Positions 24,990-36,232 of a stretch of 64,000 bases of DNA are shown here, piece after piece. Each line of letters begins with the position of its first letter. The stretch's first letter is position 1. The DNA comes from Torymus aiolomorphi. Taxonomy: Eukaryota; Arthropoda; Insecta; Hymenoptera; Torymidae. The position numbers and the translations under genes were made by a program. The notes under the pieces were generated by a model that was not told the DNA's origin, ran no database searches, and saw only the letters and a list, made by a program, of their open reading frames with translations. The stretch covers positions 125,251,810 through 125,315,809 of the forward strand of contig CM070876.1 of assembly GCA_036365515.1 (NCBI GenBank), in the 5' to 3' direction.

Positions 24990-25525
24990 TATCTCTGATA
25001 GTCAGGGCAGGCGAGATCCATGTAGAAGCGGGAAAGAATTTAGAACCGAAATAAGATAAAAGACTTTAACTCTAAATAGTCGAGGGAACGAATTTCTCAG
25101 GATAGTATCTATATGTGGAAGCGGTCAGGTATTTAGAACCAAAATAAAGTAAAAGACTGTAAGCCTATAAAATTCATACGGCATGACGGTTAAGACTTCC
25201 GTCAAATAAAAACTGTACCCCGGAATAGCCTGAGGGGGGAGATCTATATAGAATAGAATATGCATGAAGATGTGGGGAGGCATTTCGAATCAAAATAAAA
25301 TTAACCCTAAATAACCGGGGGAGGTGAGTTCCACGTTGAATATCATCTATGCATTTATTCGTGGAAACTTGGTTAAAATTTTAATAAAATAAATTCTAAC
25401 CCTAAATAGTCGAGGGAGTCGAGTTCCACGTAGAGTAGTATCTGCATGTAAACTCGTGTGGGCATTTGGAATCTAAAGAAAATGAATAAACTCTAACCTA
25501 AGTAGCTGGGGAAGAGCGACTTTTG
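24990..25525 (+). repeat. ~95-bp tandem array B, related to A
   Basis: Four to five diverged units with CTCTAACCCTAAATAGTCGA, GGGAG-CGAGTTCCACGTAGA and TAGTATCTGCATG. Successive CCGGGG/CGAGGG blocks at 25,315, 25,411 and 25,506 are about 95 bp apart. The AAATAGCCGGGGGA-like block is shared with array A. Confidence 0.7.
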
Positions 25526-25532
25526 GTATGTT

Positions 25533-25930
25533 TTAGCTACTTTCATTTTGGAGCAGTATTTTCGCTTCATAAAATCAGAAGCACGCGTACGAAGCTCATC
25601 TTCCAGAATTCGCCTCCTAGAACCTTTAAGCTACCTCTATTATAAACAGTGTTTTCGCTTTATAAAAGCAGAAGAATGCATGCGAAGCTCGGTTCTGAGA
25701 GCCCGCCTCCTCGGGCGATTAAACTACTTTCATCTTGAGTACTGATATAGATTTATTCAAGCAAAAGCACTTGTGCTAAGCTCGTCTTCGAGAGCGCGCC
25801 TCCTGACATGTTAAAGTTACTTTTATTTTGAGCACTGATTTCGATTCGTAAAAGCAAAAGCATGAAGCTCGTCTTTGAAAGCGCGCCTCCTGGCATGTTT
25901 AAATTACTTTCATTTTGAACACTGATTTCG
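25533..25930 (+). repeat. ~93-bp tandem array C
   Basis: Four units, each with GAAGCTCGTCTTCGAGAGCG, CGCCTCCT, TTAAA-TACTTTCATTTTGAG and CACTGATTTCG-TTC-TAAAAGCA. The CGCCTCCT block recurs at 25,611, 25,704, 25,797 and 25,884. Confidence 0.8.
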
Positions 25931-26458
25931 ATTTTCTATTTGTATTTACCAGGGTATTTACCAAAATTGTTTTGATAATTTTTAATTTATTTAATTAAAT
26001 AAAATTAATTGAATGTTAAGACGTTTTGCATCAAACGCGGAAATAGAACTGTTTTAAACTAAAGCTCGAGATAGAACCTTTTTACATTAGTCTCTGAGAT
26101 ACAACTGAATTGCCGTTGAGATAACTCTTTCTTGTTCTGGTAGCAGAGATAGAACCTTATGAATAGGAGCAGTCGGAATATTTAACAGTCCATTCTTCGC
26201 CTTGTTTATTATTCATGTATAATTAAATAATATTTCATCTAGGAATGCATGTGCGAAAATTATATTTTTCCATCGAACTGGCATTATATCGAAAAAATCG
26301 TATCCGAACGGCACTCGTGTTAGTATTATATCGCAATCGTGTGCGGATTGAAATTGTCGCTTCAAGATCATCAATTATTTTAATACCGTCAATCGTTTAT
26401 TAGCGAGTATATAAGTACACACGTTCTGTCATCATTACTTATAGAAATATGCTATAAT
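25931..26458. other. Unassigned DNA
   Basis: AT-rich DNA containing three loosely similar GAGATAGAACC/GAGATACAACT blocks (about 26,060-26,150). No gene is supported. Confidence 0.4.
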
Positions 26459-27360
26459 GAACATTGTGATGAGTGATATGATAGCAATGCAGTTCTCGAC
26501 AAGGGCAGAACGTAAGTATACATATTGATGTAAAAATAGGTTTTTTGTTCCGCTCATAACGTTTAAACCGTTAAAAACAACTATCATCTTGCAAAATTGC
26601 AGAAGCAGAAAACTTCTCAAATGAAAACTCCTCATCGCAGTCAAGCGATTCCGACGATCTAATCTCAAATGAGCAAAATGAAGACGGTATTTACTATTTA
26701 TCGTTCAAAAGAGTCACGATCATCACGGGTCATCAGTAGTTCGAGCAGTAAATTTGGTATCAATAAATCCATGCTAACTAGAAAAACGCGGAACAAGTTC
26801 TTCTTCCAACCAAACAAGTGACATTACGCGAAACGCAGTGAGGACCTTCATCAATTTTCCAGCATATGAATCTCATTATGGTCGCTCACCTTTCCAGAAA
26901 AAATATCTACACACAGATCTAAGTGTTGCAGAAATGTAGAATCTACTGCCAAAAGTGCGAGGCAGATAAAATGAAACCGGTATCTGCAACAATTTTTCGA
27001 GAGATTTTTAATAACGATTTTAATTTGAGTTTTAAAAAACCTCATACAGACACGTGTAAAAGTTGCGATTCCTTTAAAGTTCAACTCAGTAATCCAACTT
27101 TACACGCAGAAGAAAGAGAAAAAATAAAAGCCATGAAAATGAAACACGATGACTTAAAGAAAAAAATTGCAGATGATTTCAAGAAAAACGTTGAATGTGC
27201 AGAAGATGACACAGTTGTATTAACATTCAAACTTCAAAAAGTTCTACCGATGCCCTCACTGCAAATCAGCATCGCATTTTATAAGAGCCAGTTATCAACA
27301 TACAACTTGTGTATCTATATATCTAAAGTAATAACAATTTTATTCATATACGAAAAATAG
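26459..27360 (+). pseudogene. Arthropod transposase-like family, N-terminal half
   Basis: A plausible leading exon near 26,479-26,512 ends at GTAAGT. A second segment begins after TTGCAG (about 26,602) with an acidic Ser/Asn-rich stretch. From 26,820 the frame reads AVRTFINFPAYESHYGRSPF, KKYLHTDLSVAEM, then an in-frame TAG and a one-base frame change near 26,935. The conserved part follows: YCQKCEADKMKPVSATIFRE, HTDTCKSCDSFKVQ (paired Cys), a Lys-rich coiled region, and VLTFKLQKVLPMPSLQISI (about 27,220-27,270). The similarity ends near LSTYNLCIY, possibly at an intron donor. It belongs to the same family as the C-terminal half at 18,608-19,341. The function is unproven; multi-copy occurrence suggests a transposase. 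Confidence 0.6.
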
Positions 27361-28568
27361 TTGAACATTCCCTTATCATTTTCATATTGACAATGTTGTT
27401 TTCTCCTCGCCTTTACAATTTTCGCTCTTTAAGCCTTTTCGTCAAAATCCGCGAACCATCGTAGCAAAACGTCATTCCTTGCGCTTTCAAAGGGCATTAA
27501 TGATCACGAATATCGAATGCATATCGTACCGATCGAATAGAATCGTGTGTAAAGACATCGTACACGCATTTGAAATTTTCGTATTTCATTCGTACTGCGG
27601 CCGCTGTAGCGAAATGTGCACAGTGCGGCTTATAATACTAATTATCCGCGCGTTCTTCTTTTCTCTCCATGGCTCTCTGCGAAGACGATGATTTGATAGC
27701 AAGTAGAAATCACATTTATTTCAAAACGTTGCTAAAAATTCTGCATTCTGTCGTTTTAGCCCGGTGATCATCTATAATCTGCTTCTTATAAAAAAACAAA
27801 AACAAAGAAATAATATATATCATAAAAAGTATGAAGGTAAAATATTCTCAAATCATTGAATTCTTCTCGTAAACTCTACAAACGCCCACTTATATGTTTA
27901 TTAGAAAAATTGTGCAATATAAAATACGAACATTAGTATTGTCAATTCATATGCGAAGGGTCAAAAATTTTACAGAAAACACAGAACGGGTCTACGAAAC
28001 TATGGGATCCTCAATCCGAGGAAAAGTGAACGTTATTAACCCAGTAATTATCAGCGCGCCGCCCAATAGCTTTATATTATCGCTTTATATGCGATCGCCT
28101 CTTTTTCACTCTGTCTTTCTTTTTTTCTTTCTCTCTGTTGGTTTGTTGTTTTTTTTTCTAGTACACGCAGGTATCGGGTTTGCGATGCAAGCACAGGTAC
28201 AGGTACATAAGTGTGGCCGTCTATGTATTTATACACGCGCAAACCCGAATGCTGTTGGACAATCTCCATTAAAACACATAATGTACTTTTATAAATTTTC
28301 ATCTCCTCCACCTAATCAAAGAAAAATCTTTTTTTTGTTTCTTATCAGTTGCCAGTATGCGGTAGTGTAAGTTTTAAAGAATTTTGCCCACCCGAAAAAA
28401 TCTATTCCAATCTCTTCATCGAATTTTCTCTCTATCACTTGTTACTCAGAGTTGAACCATCTGCGCTCGCTGCATCGCATTTATACTAATTAAAATATGT
28501 ATGTATATACATATGTGTATGTGTATATGTGTGTGTGTGTGTGTGTATAAATATATATGTAATATAAA
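27361..28568. other. Unassigned DNA with (GT)n near 28,520-28,545
   Basis: A forward frame at 27,894-28,370 is open for 158 codons, but its product is hydrophobic low-complexity and resembles nothing I know. The stretch ends in a TATATG/GTGTGT microsatellite (about 28,495-28,560). Confidence 0.35.
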
Positions 28569-28569
28569 A

Positions 28570-28776
28570 CCGGCGTTTTGAATGCGCGACGCCATTTTAG
28601 CAGGAAACTATAACAAAATCCCATGTGTAAGACGAAAACAGACGATCGCGTGACTAAAGAAATAATATCCCTATATATATTGACTTTTTGAATGCCGCAT
28701 TCAAAACGTCAGTTGATTGCATTTTTAACATGGGAACACATAGAATCTATAGGAAGTTGCGCATTCAAAACACCAG
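28570..28776. mobile_element. Small inverted-repeat element (MITE-like)
   Basis: CCGGCGTTTTGAATGCGCGA (28,570-28,590) is repeated in inverted form at 28,756-28,776 with 18 of 21 positions conserved. A nested palindrome TTTTGAATGC-C-GCATTCAAAA lies at 28,686-28,706. Total length is about 207 bp, with no clear target duplication. Confidence 0.45.
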
Positions 28777-29640
28777 ATTTACATACTTATATATATTATA
28801 TACAGGACTTATGTCTAGCTCTATAGAATTACGAACATGTAATTAATCTGGATAAATAAATAAATAAGTAAATAAATAAATAAATATATATATATATATA
28901 TATACACACATACAGAGTATTGCGAATTTATTGAATGATATCCAAAAAGACTATGAGTTGAAAAAATTTTCCCTACGGTCACGGATAATGGACCAAATTT
29001 TGTTAAAGCATTCCGTGAGTTTGTTGTTCAAGATCCGCAGTGTTTTTCAAAAGGTAAATAATAGCCCATAGCGTTATTAAGGGGGAGTCAAACCCAATTT
29101 TTACCGATCGAGCAAAAAATATTTTGTTTTTAGTAGAAAAAAAATATATATAATGATATATGAAAAATAATAAGTGCATTGCCCTCCGTAATGACATTAT
29201 TAATCATTCTGCAAAATCCCAAGTTAATATTCGGAAGCGTTTAAGGGGGCTAGACACCTTTTTTCTCTAAAATAAGAAGTCACATTTTAATACATAAATG
29301 TAAATTAATTATTTCATACTTTTTACATATAAAAGTGGGTATATTTACCTTACCTTAAAACTTTCTTCGACGGGCCTTTTATATGGTCCAGAACCATAGT
29401 CATCGATGAAACAAGTTTTTTCACTAACCGTAAGCTTTGAAATTTTCCTGTGGATGGATTGACTCCAGATTTGAACTAAATTACTCCTGAATAGTATAAT
29501 TCTCATATGAGTGTAGGGATTTTTGATCGAATGAGAAAAAAAAAATTGTGCTGTTTTTCAAGAGTTTTTTTTTTTATTTTTTTAAATTTTTTATATTTTT
29601 TCATAATTTTTCTGATGTAAAAATTTTTTCCGACAGGGTC
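28777..29640. other. Unassigned DNA left of the Ty3/gypsy element
   Basis: Contains (TA)n at 28,884-28,903 and two TTAAGGGGGA/C-type motifs (about 29,078 and 29,241). These resemble ends of TTAA-inserting elements, but I cannot find partners for them. No 5' LTR matching the 37.5-kb LTR is visible. Confidence 0.4.
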
Positions 29641-29768
29641 CGTCCAGGGTTTTTGAGCTGTGGTTTCCCCTGGGACGTGGGCGAATGCCGGAGCACTTGA
29701 TTGGGAAGTTGGATCCACAGCAGCAATAAGAGAGAGAAATCTCCAACCAATCAAGGATCAAGGACTTC

Positions 29769-30072
29769 ATGAACGAAAATAATAGAACTCCGCCGAATTC
29801 GAGAGAAAACACCCCTGATCCAGGATACGAGAGTGGGACGGACAACGCAACTCCAAGGCCAAATCGGGGACAGCGAGCCTTCCTCAGGACACATCTTTAT
29901 CAGCTTCGTTCCCGACGTCACCTGCGGTCTGGTCACTGCCTATCCACACCACCGAATTGCCGGCATTGTCAGCAACATTAAAATCAATACCACCCAGCAG
30001 CATTTCCCAAGCATCGGCATCAGCAGAGGGTTATTGGAATCAGCGGATCGTCAAGCGATAGTTAAAAGCTAA
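29769..30072 (+). pseudogene. Leader frame upstream of Gag, unidentified
   Basis: A Pro/Asn-rich frame starts with MNENNRTPPNSRENTPDPG and shifts phase near 29,860. In the other phase it continues to a stop at 30,072, some 30 bp before the Gag start. It may be an upstream extension of Gag or a short leader protein. I recognise no domain. Confidence 0.35.
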
Positions 30073-30102
30073 GTACCTGAGCGAGCGAGCATATAGTCTA
30101 AA

Positions 30103-31328
30103 ATGTCGGTAGATAACGAACAGGCATCGGGTTCATGGTCAATTTCGGAGAATTCTAGGCTAACAGATAACGATAGTAGTCTACCTAACGTTACAGAAGC
30201 ACTAGATTTAACAATAAATACACGCGTCGAACCGAGCTTAACAACGATTAGACCGCCGCTTAATCCTGCCCCGAGGCTACCGAATATGAGAGATGATTCT
30301 GTTATGAGTGATGATTTCGATAATAATTCCATAAATAATAGATCCGTTAAATCGAGTTCTTTATCCAGTTACAAAAAGATTAATGAGATAGTGCGTATAC
30401 TCCCCGAATTTAATGGAAAAAATATCTCTGTAAATCGGTTCATAAGGGAATGTAAAGAGGCCGAGAGTTTTATAAATCCAAATGACCAAAGTTTCTTTTT
30501 AAAATTGGTAAAATCACGAGTCACCGGCGACGCAAACGATTATTTACAATTTAAAAATTTTAACAATTTAAATCAGCTTCTATCGGAATTGAAAAGAATA
30601 TTCGCGCCCACTCAAAATTTGCCTCAAATTCACACCGACTTAGCACGATTAAGGCAGAAATCCCAAGAAAAGGTTTCTGAATACGGGTTAAGGGTCACTC
30701 AGATTTTGAAAAAGGCTCGGGAATTGATAGATGAAAATTTTGATCCTGTCGTGGCTCGCGGTGTGATTGAGGGAACAACGAATACGGCCATTGAATGTTT
30801 TACCTTAGGTCTAGAAGCCGACATAGCAACGCGAATGATAGGGAACAATTTTCTACCCTTGAAGCAGCGATTAGTACCGCCATTACTTGCAAAAGACATG
30901 TACAGCGGCGAAGGGAACTGCATGGGGAAAGGACAGAGGAAAATCGGAAGCGGGCATATTGCCATATTGCGAAGCCTCAGGAGGAGGGAGAGTCGGAGAG
31001 CAAAAGGCGTAAATGTTTTAAATGTGGGACGTCAGGACATATTGCACGATATTGTAAAAAAACAAGGAACCTAAAGCCTTTTTGTAACAATTGTAGACTG
31101 TGGGGACACTCTTTTGAATCATGTAAATACCGGAATACTTCTTTTCCGAATAATAGCCAACCCCTCGCGGTAGAATATCCGTCGCGATCCTTTTCAATTA
31201 ACAACGCGCGTCCTTTAAACTCGAACCGGGTTCAGCATGCAGGCGCAATGTTGAACCAACCTCGCCGCGACAACCAAGCGTCCATACCCGCGCTGTTATC
31301 CTTGCCCATGATACCTCCCAGAGGTTAA
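30103..31328 (+). pseudogene. Ty3/gypsy Gag with two zinc knuckles, one frameshift
   Basis: Gag packages element RNA into virus-like particles. The first part (30,103 to about 30,850) has an acidic N-terminus and a capsid-like region with FIRECKEAESFINPND and ARLRQKSQEKVSEYGLRVTQ. Near 30,850 the phase changes by one base. The rest continues in another frame with a basic linker and two CCHC knuckles, CFKCGTSGHIARYC (about 31,011) and CNNCRLWGHSFESC (about 31,086), both of the exact CX2CX4HX4C spacing. It ends at 31,328, about 45 bp before the protease frame. Confidence 0.85.
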
Positions 31329-31372
31329 AATCTCCCATCGTAATTCTAAAAAGTAAGGACTTAACAAAAAAC

Positions 31373-31906
31373 ATGCCGCGGTTCCTTATTGATACGGGTT
31401 CCGAACTTAATATAATTAAACAAGGTCTGATTAAGTCTAATTTATCCATCGACAGAAATACTGTGTACAATTTAGCCGGGATAAGTGAGAGATTGGTTTC
31501 GACTCAGGGATGTGTAAGAGTAAATTTAGATGAGGGTTATTGTCGAATGAATATAGTACCCGATAGCTTTCCTATAGAGGTGGACGGAATTTTGGGCATA
31601 GAATTCCTAAAGGAACAAGACGCAACCCTGTCTTTTCGTAATGATGCTCTTCTATGGGGAAACCCAAGGGGAACCGTTCCGTTCGTTAGCCATGATGTTC
31701 TTTATCTTCCTACTCGAACAAAGACGCTAGTTAAAATCACCGTTAGTAAACACACTCGTTTTTCCGGCTACCTACCCAAAATAAATGCGGGCCCGGGAAT
31801 TTTTATCGGAGAATGCCTAGTCACTAGCGATAATGGTAAAGCCTCTTTATTCGCGATAAATTCCACATCGGAAGACATAAGTCTTATTCTTCCCCCGGTT
31901 GAGTAA
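31373..31906 (+). pseudogene. Ty3/gypsy aspartic protease and linker
   Basis: FLIDTGSELNIIKQ holds the catalytic D-T-G near the N-terminus, followed by GILGIEFLKEQDATLSF-like residues (DGILGIEFLKEQDA), the second conserved hydrophobic-Gly loop. The enzyme would cleave the Gag-Pol precursor. The frame starts at an in-frame ATG but was probably reached by frameshifting from Gag. It ends at a TAA (31,904-31,906), and the RT frame starts immediately after in another phase. Confidence 0.8.
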
Positions 31907-31914
31907 CCAATGAC

Positions 31915-33537
31915 AATACAAACAGACCTATACGTGTCATTAAAATTACGAATGAACCTGAGGCTAAGGCTAATATTCAATTTAGAATAAATAAAATACT
32001 TGAGCTGCTTGATTTAGAGGATCTTGATTCAATAGAAAGAGATAGTATAGAGAGATTAATTTCGGAGTTCCCTTGCCAATTCCATTTGCCGAACGATAAG
32101 CTTAGCAAAACTTCTAAAATCATGCACAAAATTCCGACTACCAATGACATTCCAATTAACGTAAAACAATATCGTCACCCACCTCATTTACGCGACGTAG
32201 TTCAAGAACACGTTCAAGAGTTGATTAATAACGATATAGTAGAGGAATCAGAATCACCTTATAACTCCCCATTATGGATAGTCCCTAAGAAATCGGATTC
32301 ACAGGGAAATAAGAAATGGCGACTGGTAATTGACTTTCGCGCATTGAATGAAAAAACGATTGCCTCCGCGTATCCTCTCCTTAATATAACTGAAATCCTT
32401 GACCAATTAGGTAGAAGCAAGTACTTCTCTACCCTCGATTTAGCTTCAGGGTTTCATCAAGTTCCTATAGACCCCGCAGACGCTCCTAAAACCGCTTTTT
32501 CTATGCCGTTTAATCATTTACAATATAAAAGGATGCCTATGAGACTGAAGGGCGCCCCCTCTACTTTCCAATCCCTTATGGATAGGGTTCTTAACGGGTT
32601 GCAAGGTATCGAGTTATTTGTTTATATGGATGATATAGTGGTATATGCTGAATCTCTTGAAGATCATTCTCGTCAATTAAAAAGGCTTTTTGGAAGATTA
32701 AAGACAGCCGGCCTCACCTTGCGGCCTGACAAGTGCCTCTTTCTGAAAAAGGAAGTTGTTTATCTCGGTCACATAATCTCAGAACAAGGTGTAAGACCCG
32801 ACCCTCGGAAAACACAGGCCGTATCGAATTTCCCGCGTCCAATTAACGCTAAAAACATTAAACAATTTTTGGGGTTAGCCGGATACTATCGTCGGTTTAT
32901 CCCTGACTTTGCTAAAATCGCTAGACCGCTTCATAATCTTTTGCAGAAAGACATTAAATTTACGTGGGGGGAAGCACAAGAGAATGCTTTTGTTACTCTT
33001 AAACAAAAACTTTGCTCTCAACCCTTATTGCAATACCCGGATTTTAACTCACCCTTCGTAGTAACCACGGACGCGTCAGATTTCGCTTTAGGTGGCGTGT
33101 TAAGTCAGGGGCCCATTGGAAAAGATCCTCCAATCGCATATACATCTAGAGCTTTAGTAAATGCCGAGTTAAATTACACTACTACTGAGAAAGAGCTTTT
33201 AGCAATAATTCACGCGGTAAAACAATTTAGGCTCTATTTGTACGGCAGAAAATTCACGTTAGTAACTGACCATCGACCTTTATTATGGCTGCATAGACTA
33301 AAAGATCCCGTCCAGAGAAGAGCAAGGTGGAAAATATTGCTAAGAGAGTATGACTACGATATCGTACACAAACCAGGTAAAATCAACATAAACGCGGACG
33401 CACTGTCCAGAAACCCCATAACCACTTTCCCTATACCTCCAAATCCAGAAAGTCTCGGCTCGGAAGAACCTTTTTTTGAATTAGAAATAGAAAATGTTTT
33501 TCTCATCCATAAAGTAGAGTCAACCTCTAAAAATTAA
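31915..33537 (+). pseudogene. Ty3/gypsy reverse transcriptase and RNase H
   Basis: This is a long open frame of about 540 codons, the best-preserved part of the element. Upstream of the first in-frame Met-type start it already reads RPIRVIKITNEP, so it continues from the protease with a phase change. RT: VEESESPYNSPLWIVPKK, WRLVIDFRALNEKT, TLDLASGFHQVPID and the catalytic VYMDDIVVYA. A connection follows (FLGLAGYYRRFIPDFAKIA). RNase H: VTTDASDFALGGVLSQ, TTTEKELLAII and LVTDHRPLLWL give the Asp-Glu-Asp set. The frame closes after a Pro-rich tail. All catalytic residues look intact. Confidence 0.92.
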
Positions 33538-34607
33538 GGTTCCGAAGGCGCCGAGAAACCCGAAATTCCCCGCCCTTTGACTGAATTGGACAACGGATGT
33601 AGGGACATGGACGGACTTAGCTCTGCCTCTTCCTCGGAAGAGAGCAGCGGTTGCACGTATACCGTGGCCGAGGTAGCTTTAGAAAATGTCCGGTCGCAGG
33701 GGTTGCAGCTGTGGTCCTCGATAGACGAGGAAAGTATCTTTAGGGAATACCCCCTTGCAGGGACTAATTGTGGGGTTGCTTGCAATTTCATTTGCAGCAA
33801 AAAATGCTGCAGTTGCTTCCTGTAGGGGTCCGGTTGCACGTATATCGTGACCATTGCCCTCTGCAGAGGATGTAGATAGGGGGGTTCCAATAGTGGAACC
33901 TACGGTCATGAGTGACATGACCTTGGGCTCCGCACGTGCTGGGGGGCCCGGGGACCTACAGTAAAATTCCTATCAAGAAATCCCGACAGGGCGTAGGACT
34001 CTCACACGTGTTGCGGAGACGAAAGAAAGCCGGAGGCCTTCAGGAAAATTCCTATCAAGAAACCCTGACAGGCGACTCTTTTCCAGCTGTGATTTCTGTG
34101 ACCGTGGTTGTCTACCGCGTCGGGGGGCTTAGGGACTATATGTGGCCCTGGAGCGTGGGACTTCCGCACGTGATGAGAAAGATAGGGCCGGGAAACTACA
34201 GGAAAATTCCTATCAAGAAATCCCGTCTGGCAAAGGTAGGGCTCCCAATATACAGACAGAGGTTCGAGGGGTAATTGCCCTCCGAGAACCAACAACAGAT
34301 GACGAATCGACCAATGATAAAACTCCTAATGAGAGTGTGTCTGTTGATGTTGATGTGGAATTTAAGATTGTTAATATTAAAACTTGCAAGATAAAGGTTA
34401 GCATATACCCCATGAGTCCCTGTTCCAAAGAAGTTGAGAAAGAATTCCCCCAGGAAGCAATGATAATAAGTGATAATCTTGAGAAATCTTGTATGAGCAA
34501 GATCCAACCTATCCCGAGGTCCCGTTTTAACAACCCCGTCCCTTGCGAGCCACCCCGAAAGAGTCCTCGTGATAACTTCTGTCGAATATTCCCAAGATTA
34601 GCTCTTA
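33538..34607 (+). other. Spacer between RNase H and the macro-like domain, with a repeated motif
   Basis: Frames here are short and shift phase. A ~30-bp block (AGGAAAATTCCTATCAAGAA) occurs three times, near 33,960, 34,042 and 34,198, encoding ENSYQE in two of the copies. The 3' half (34,142-34,705) is open and acidic but not recognisable. In related elements this would be the tether between RNase H and the next domain; that is inference. Confidence 0.5.
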
Positions 34608-34961
34608 ATGAGACGCTATATCATAGCGCACTTCATGTCCGTCGATTGCGAAATAAGCACCCCTATTTGTCAACAGCTAGTAGATTTAGAGATGATAAAT
34701 ATTGAGAAATTAAAGACAGAACCCATTGGTGTAGGCGCTATAGTGCAAACATGTTTATCGAACGGGAAAACTATATATTCATTATTTATAAAAGAGAAAT
34801 CGAGTAAGATAGCGAAAGCGGCCATGATAGTTCAATGCTTAGAGTCACTCCGAACCGCAATGATTGAGGAAAAAGTAAATTCAGTTAGCATCTCGAAATT
34901 TGGAGACGAATTGGAAAAGAACCATTGGTTACCCATAGAAATTACCTTACGGGCGCATTGA
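34608..34961 (+). pseudogene. Macro-like (ADP-ribose-binding fold) domain in Ty3/gypsy Pol
   Basis: The ~115-codon frame has the block order of the TARG1/OARD1-type macro domain. AHFMSVDCEISTPICQQLV corresponds to the AHCVSxDxxMGxGIAxxF loop. VGAIVQTCLSNGKTIYSLFI corresponds to the GEVAVL...RYIYYLITK strand pair. AMIVQCLESLRTAMIEEKVN corresponds to the SLEAMR helix. SVSISKFGDELEKNHW corresponds to the LCMPRIGCGLDxLxW loop. The glycines of both loops are largely lost, and the catalytic Asp of the last loop is Glu. Binding or hydrolysis of ADP-ribose is therefore unlikely in this copy. After a single in-frame TGA (34,959-34,961) the same frame runs directly into the integrase zinc-binding region, so the domain belongs to the element's Pol and is not a chance insertion. 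Confidence 0.6.
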
Positions 34962-36058
34962 AACACAGCCATACCTAAATTAATTATTTGTACGGGCGAA
35001 GTAACTATTCCTCCTCCCAATGATAGATTGAGAATTATAAGTGAAGCCCATGACTCAACGATAGGAGGTACAAGGGTGTTGCTAAAACTTACCACCACGT
35101 CCGCGAGCGATATTTCTGGCTCGGAATCAAAGAAGATATTTCGGAGTATGTTAGAACGTGCGCAGAATGCCAGAAAAAGAAATTGGTACGTGTAAAAACA
35201 AAACAGCCCATGAGAATTACTACAACCCCTAGCAATGCATTTGAAGTTTTAGAAATGGACATTGTAGGACCCCTTCCAGTGACCCTGTCCGGAAAAAAAT
35301 ATATTCTAACTTTGCAATGTAACCTAACTAAATATTCTGACGCCCTTTCTATCTGCGATATGACCGCCGAGATGGTCGCTACCGCGTTAGTAGATGATTT
35401 TATTACTAGATTCGGCTGTCCCGAAGCGATTAAAACCGATCAAGGCAGTCATTTTCAGAGCAGTTTAATGCAAAAGGTAGCTAAGATATTTAAAATAAAA
35501 CAATTGCGATCTACTTCCTTCCATCCTCAGACCATGGGCTCGTTAGAGAGAAGCCACCACTCGTTAGTTAAATATCTTAAAATGTACACGGACAAAACTG
35601 ATTGGGACACTTGGATTAAGATGGCTATGTTTTCATATAATACCTCTAACAATTCGGCACATGGTTTTACTCCTCATGAATTAATTTTCGGACAAAAAGC
35701 GCGGTTGCCCTCGGAATTCGAGTCACGAACTGTTGAGAAAACGTATGATCTGTATTTAGATGAATTAATATTTAAATTGAATGATGCTCAAAAAATGGCG
35801 AAACCGCGATTACTAGAAGCGAAAGAACGATCAAAGCGATGTTACGATCAGAAATTAAACGCGAAAGATTTCATGGTCGGAGAAGAGGTATATTTATTAA
35901 AAGAACCACAAATAGGGAAATTCGACGAACAATATGCGGGTCGATATAAAACAATTGCATTAATAGGCGATAGAAACGCAAAAATAGATTTAGGAAATAA
36001 TAAAACCAAAATAGTCTATGTAGATAAATTAAAACACGCGTGTTTACGACCTAACTAA
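34962..36058 (+). pseudogene. Ty3/gypsy integrase
   Basis: The enzyme inserts element DNA into the genome. The first part (IICTGEVTIPPPNDRLRI, EAHDSTIGG) is followed by a one-base frame change near 35,070. The HHCC zinc finger continues as YHHVRERYFWLGI and YVRTCAECQKKK. The core frame runs from there to 36,058 with LEMDIVGPL (first Asp), AIKTDQGSHF (second Asp) and HPQTMGSLERSHHSL (Glu). The C-terminal AGRYKTIALIGDRNAKIDLG is a GPY/F-like module. No chromodomain follows. All three catalytic residues are intact; only the frame change breaks the protein. Confidence 0.9.
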
Positions 36059-36228
36059 ACTTATTCATTGTTTACTTCTTTATACGATATTTAATGTTAC
36101 CTTATTGCGATATTTATATTTTTTATATTCCACGTGCGACCTAATTGTAATTTCATGTATCTTATTTGTAATTAAATTAATAAATGATAAAATAATAAGG
36201 GTTATAGGAGAGATGGCCAGGGCTCGCC
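36059..36228 (+). other. 3' non-coding region of the Ty3/gypsy element
   Basis: AT-rich sequence after the integrase stop, interrupted at a TTAA by a MITE. It resumes at 36,952. Confidence 0.5.
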
Positions 36229-36232
36229 TTAA

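Noticed and set aside
23101..25930. CRISPR-like array
   Set aside because: Units are tandem satellites without unique spacers, in a eukaryotic transposon-rich context.
27894..28370. 158-codon forward frame
   Set aside because: Hydrophobic low-complexity translation with no family resemblance; follows AT/CT-rich composition.
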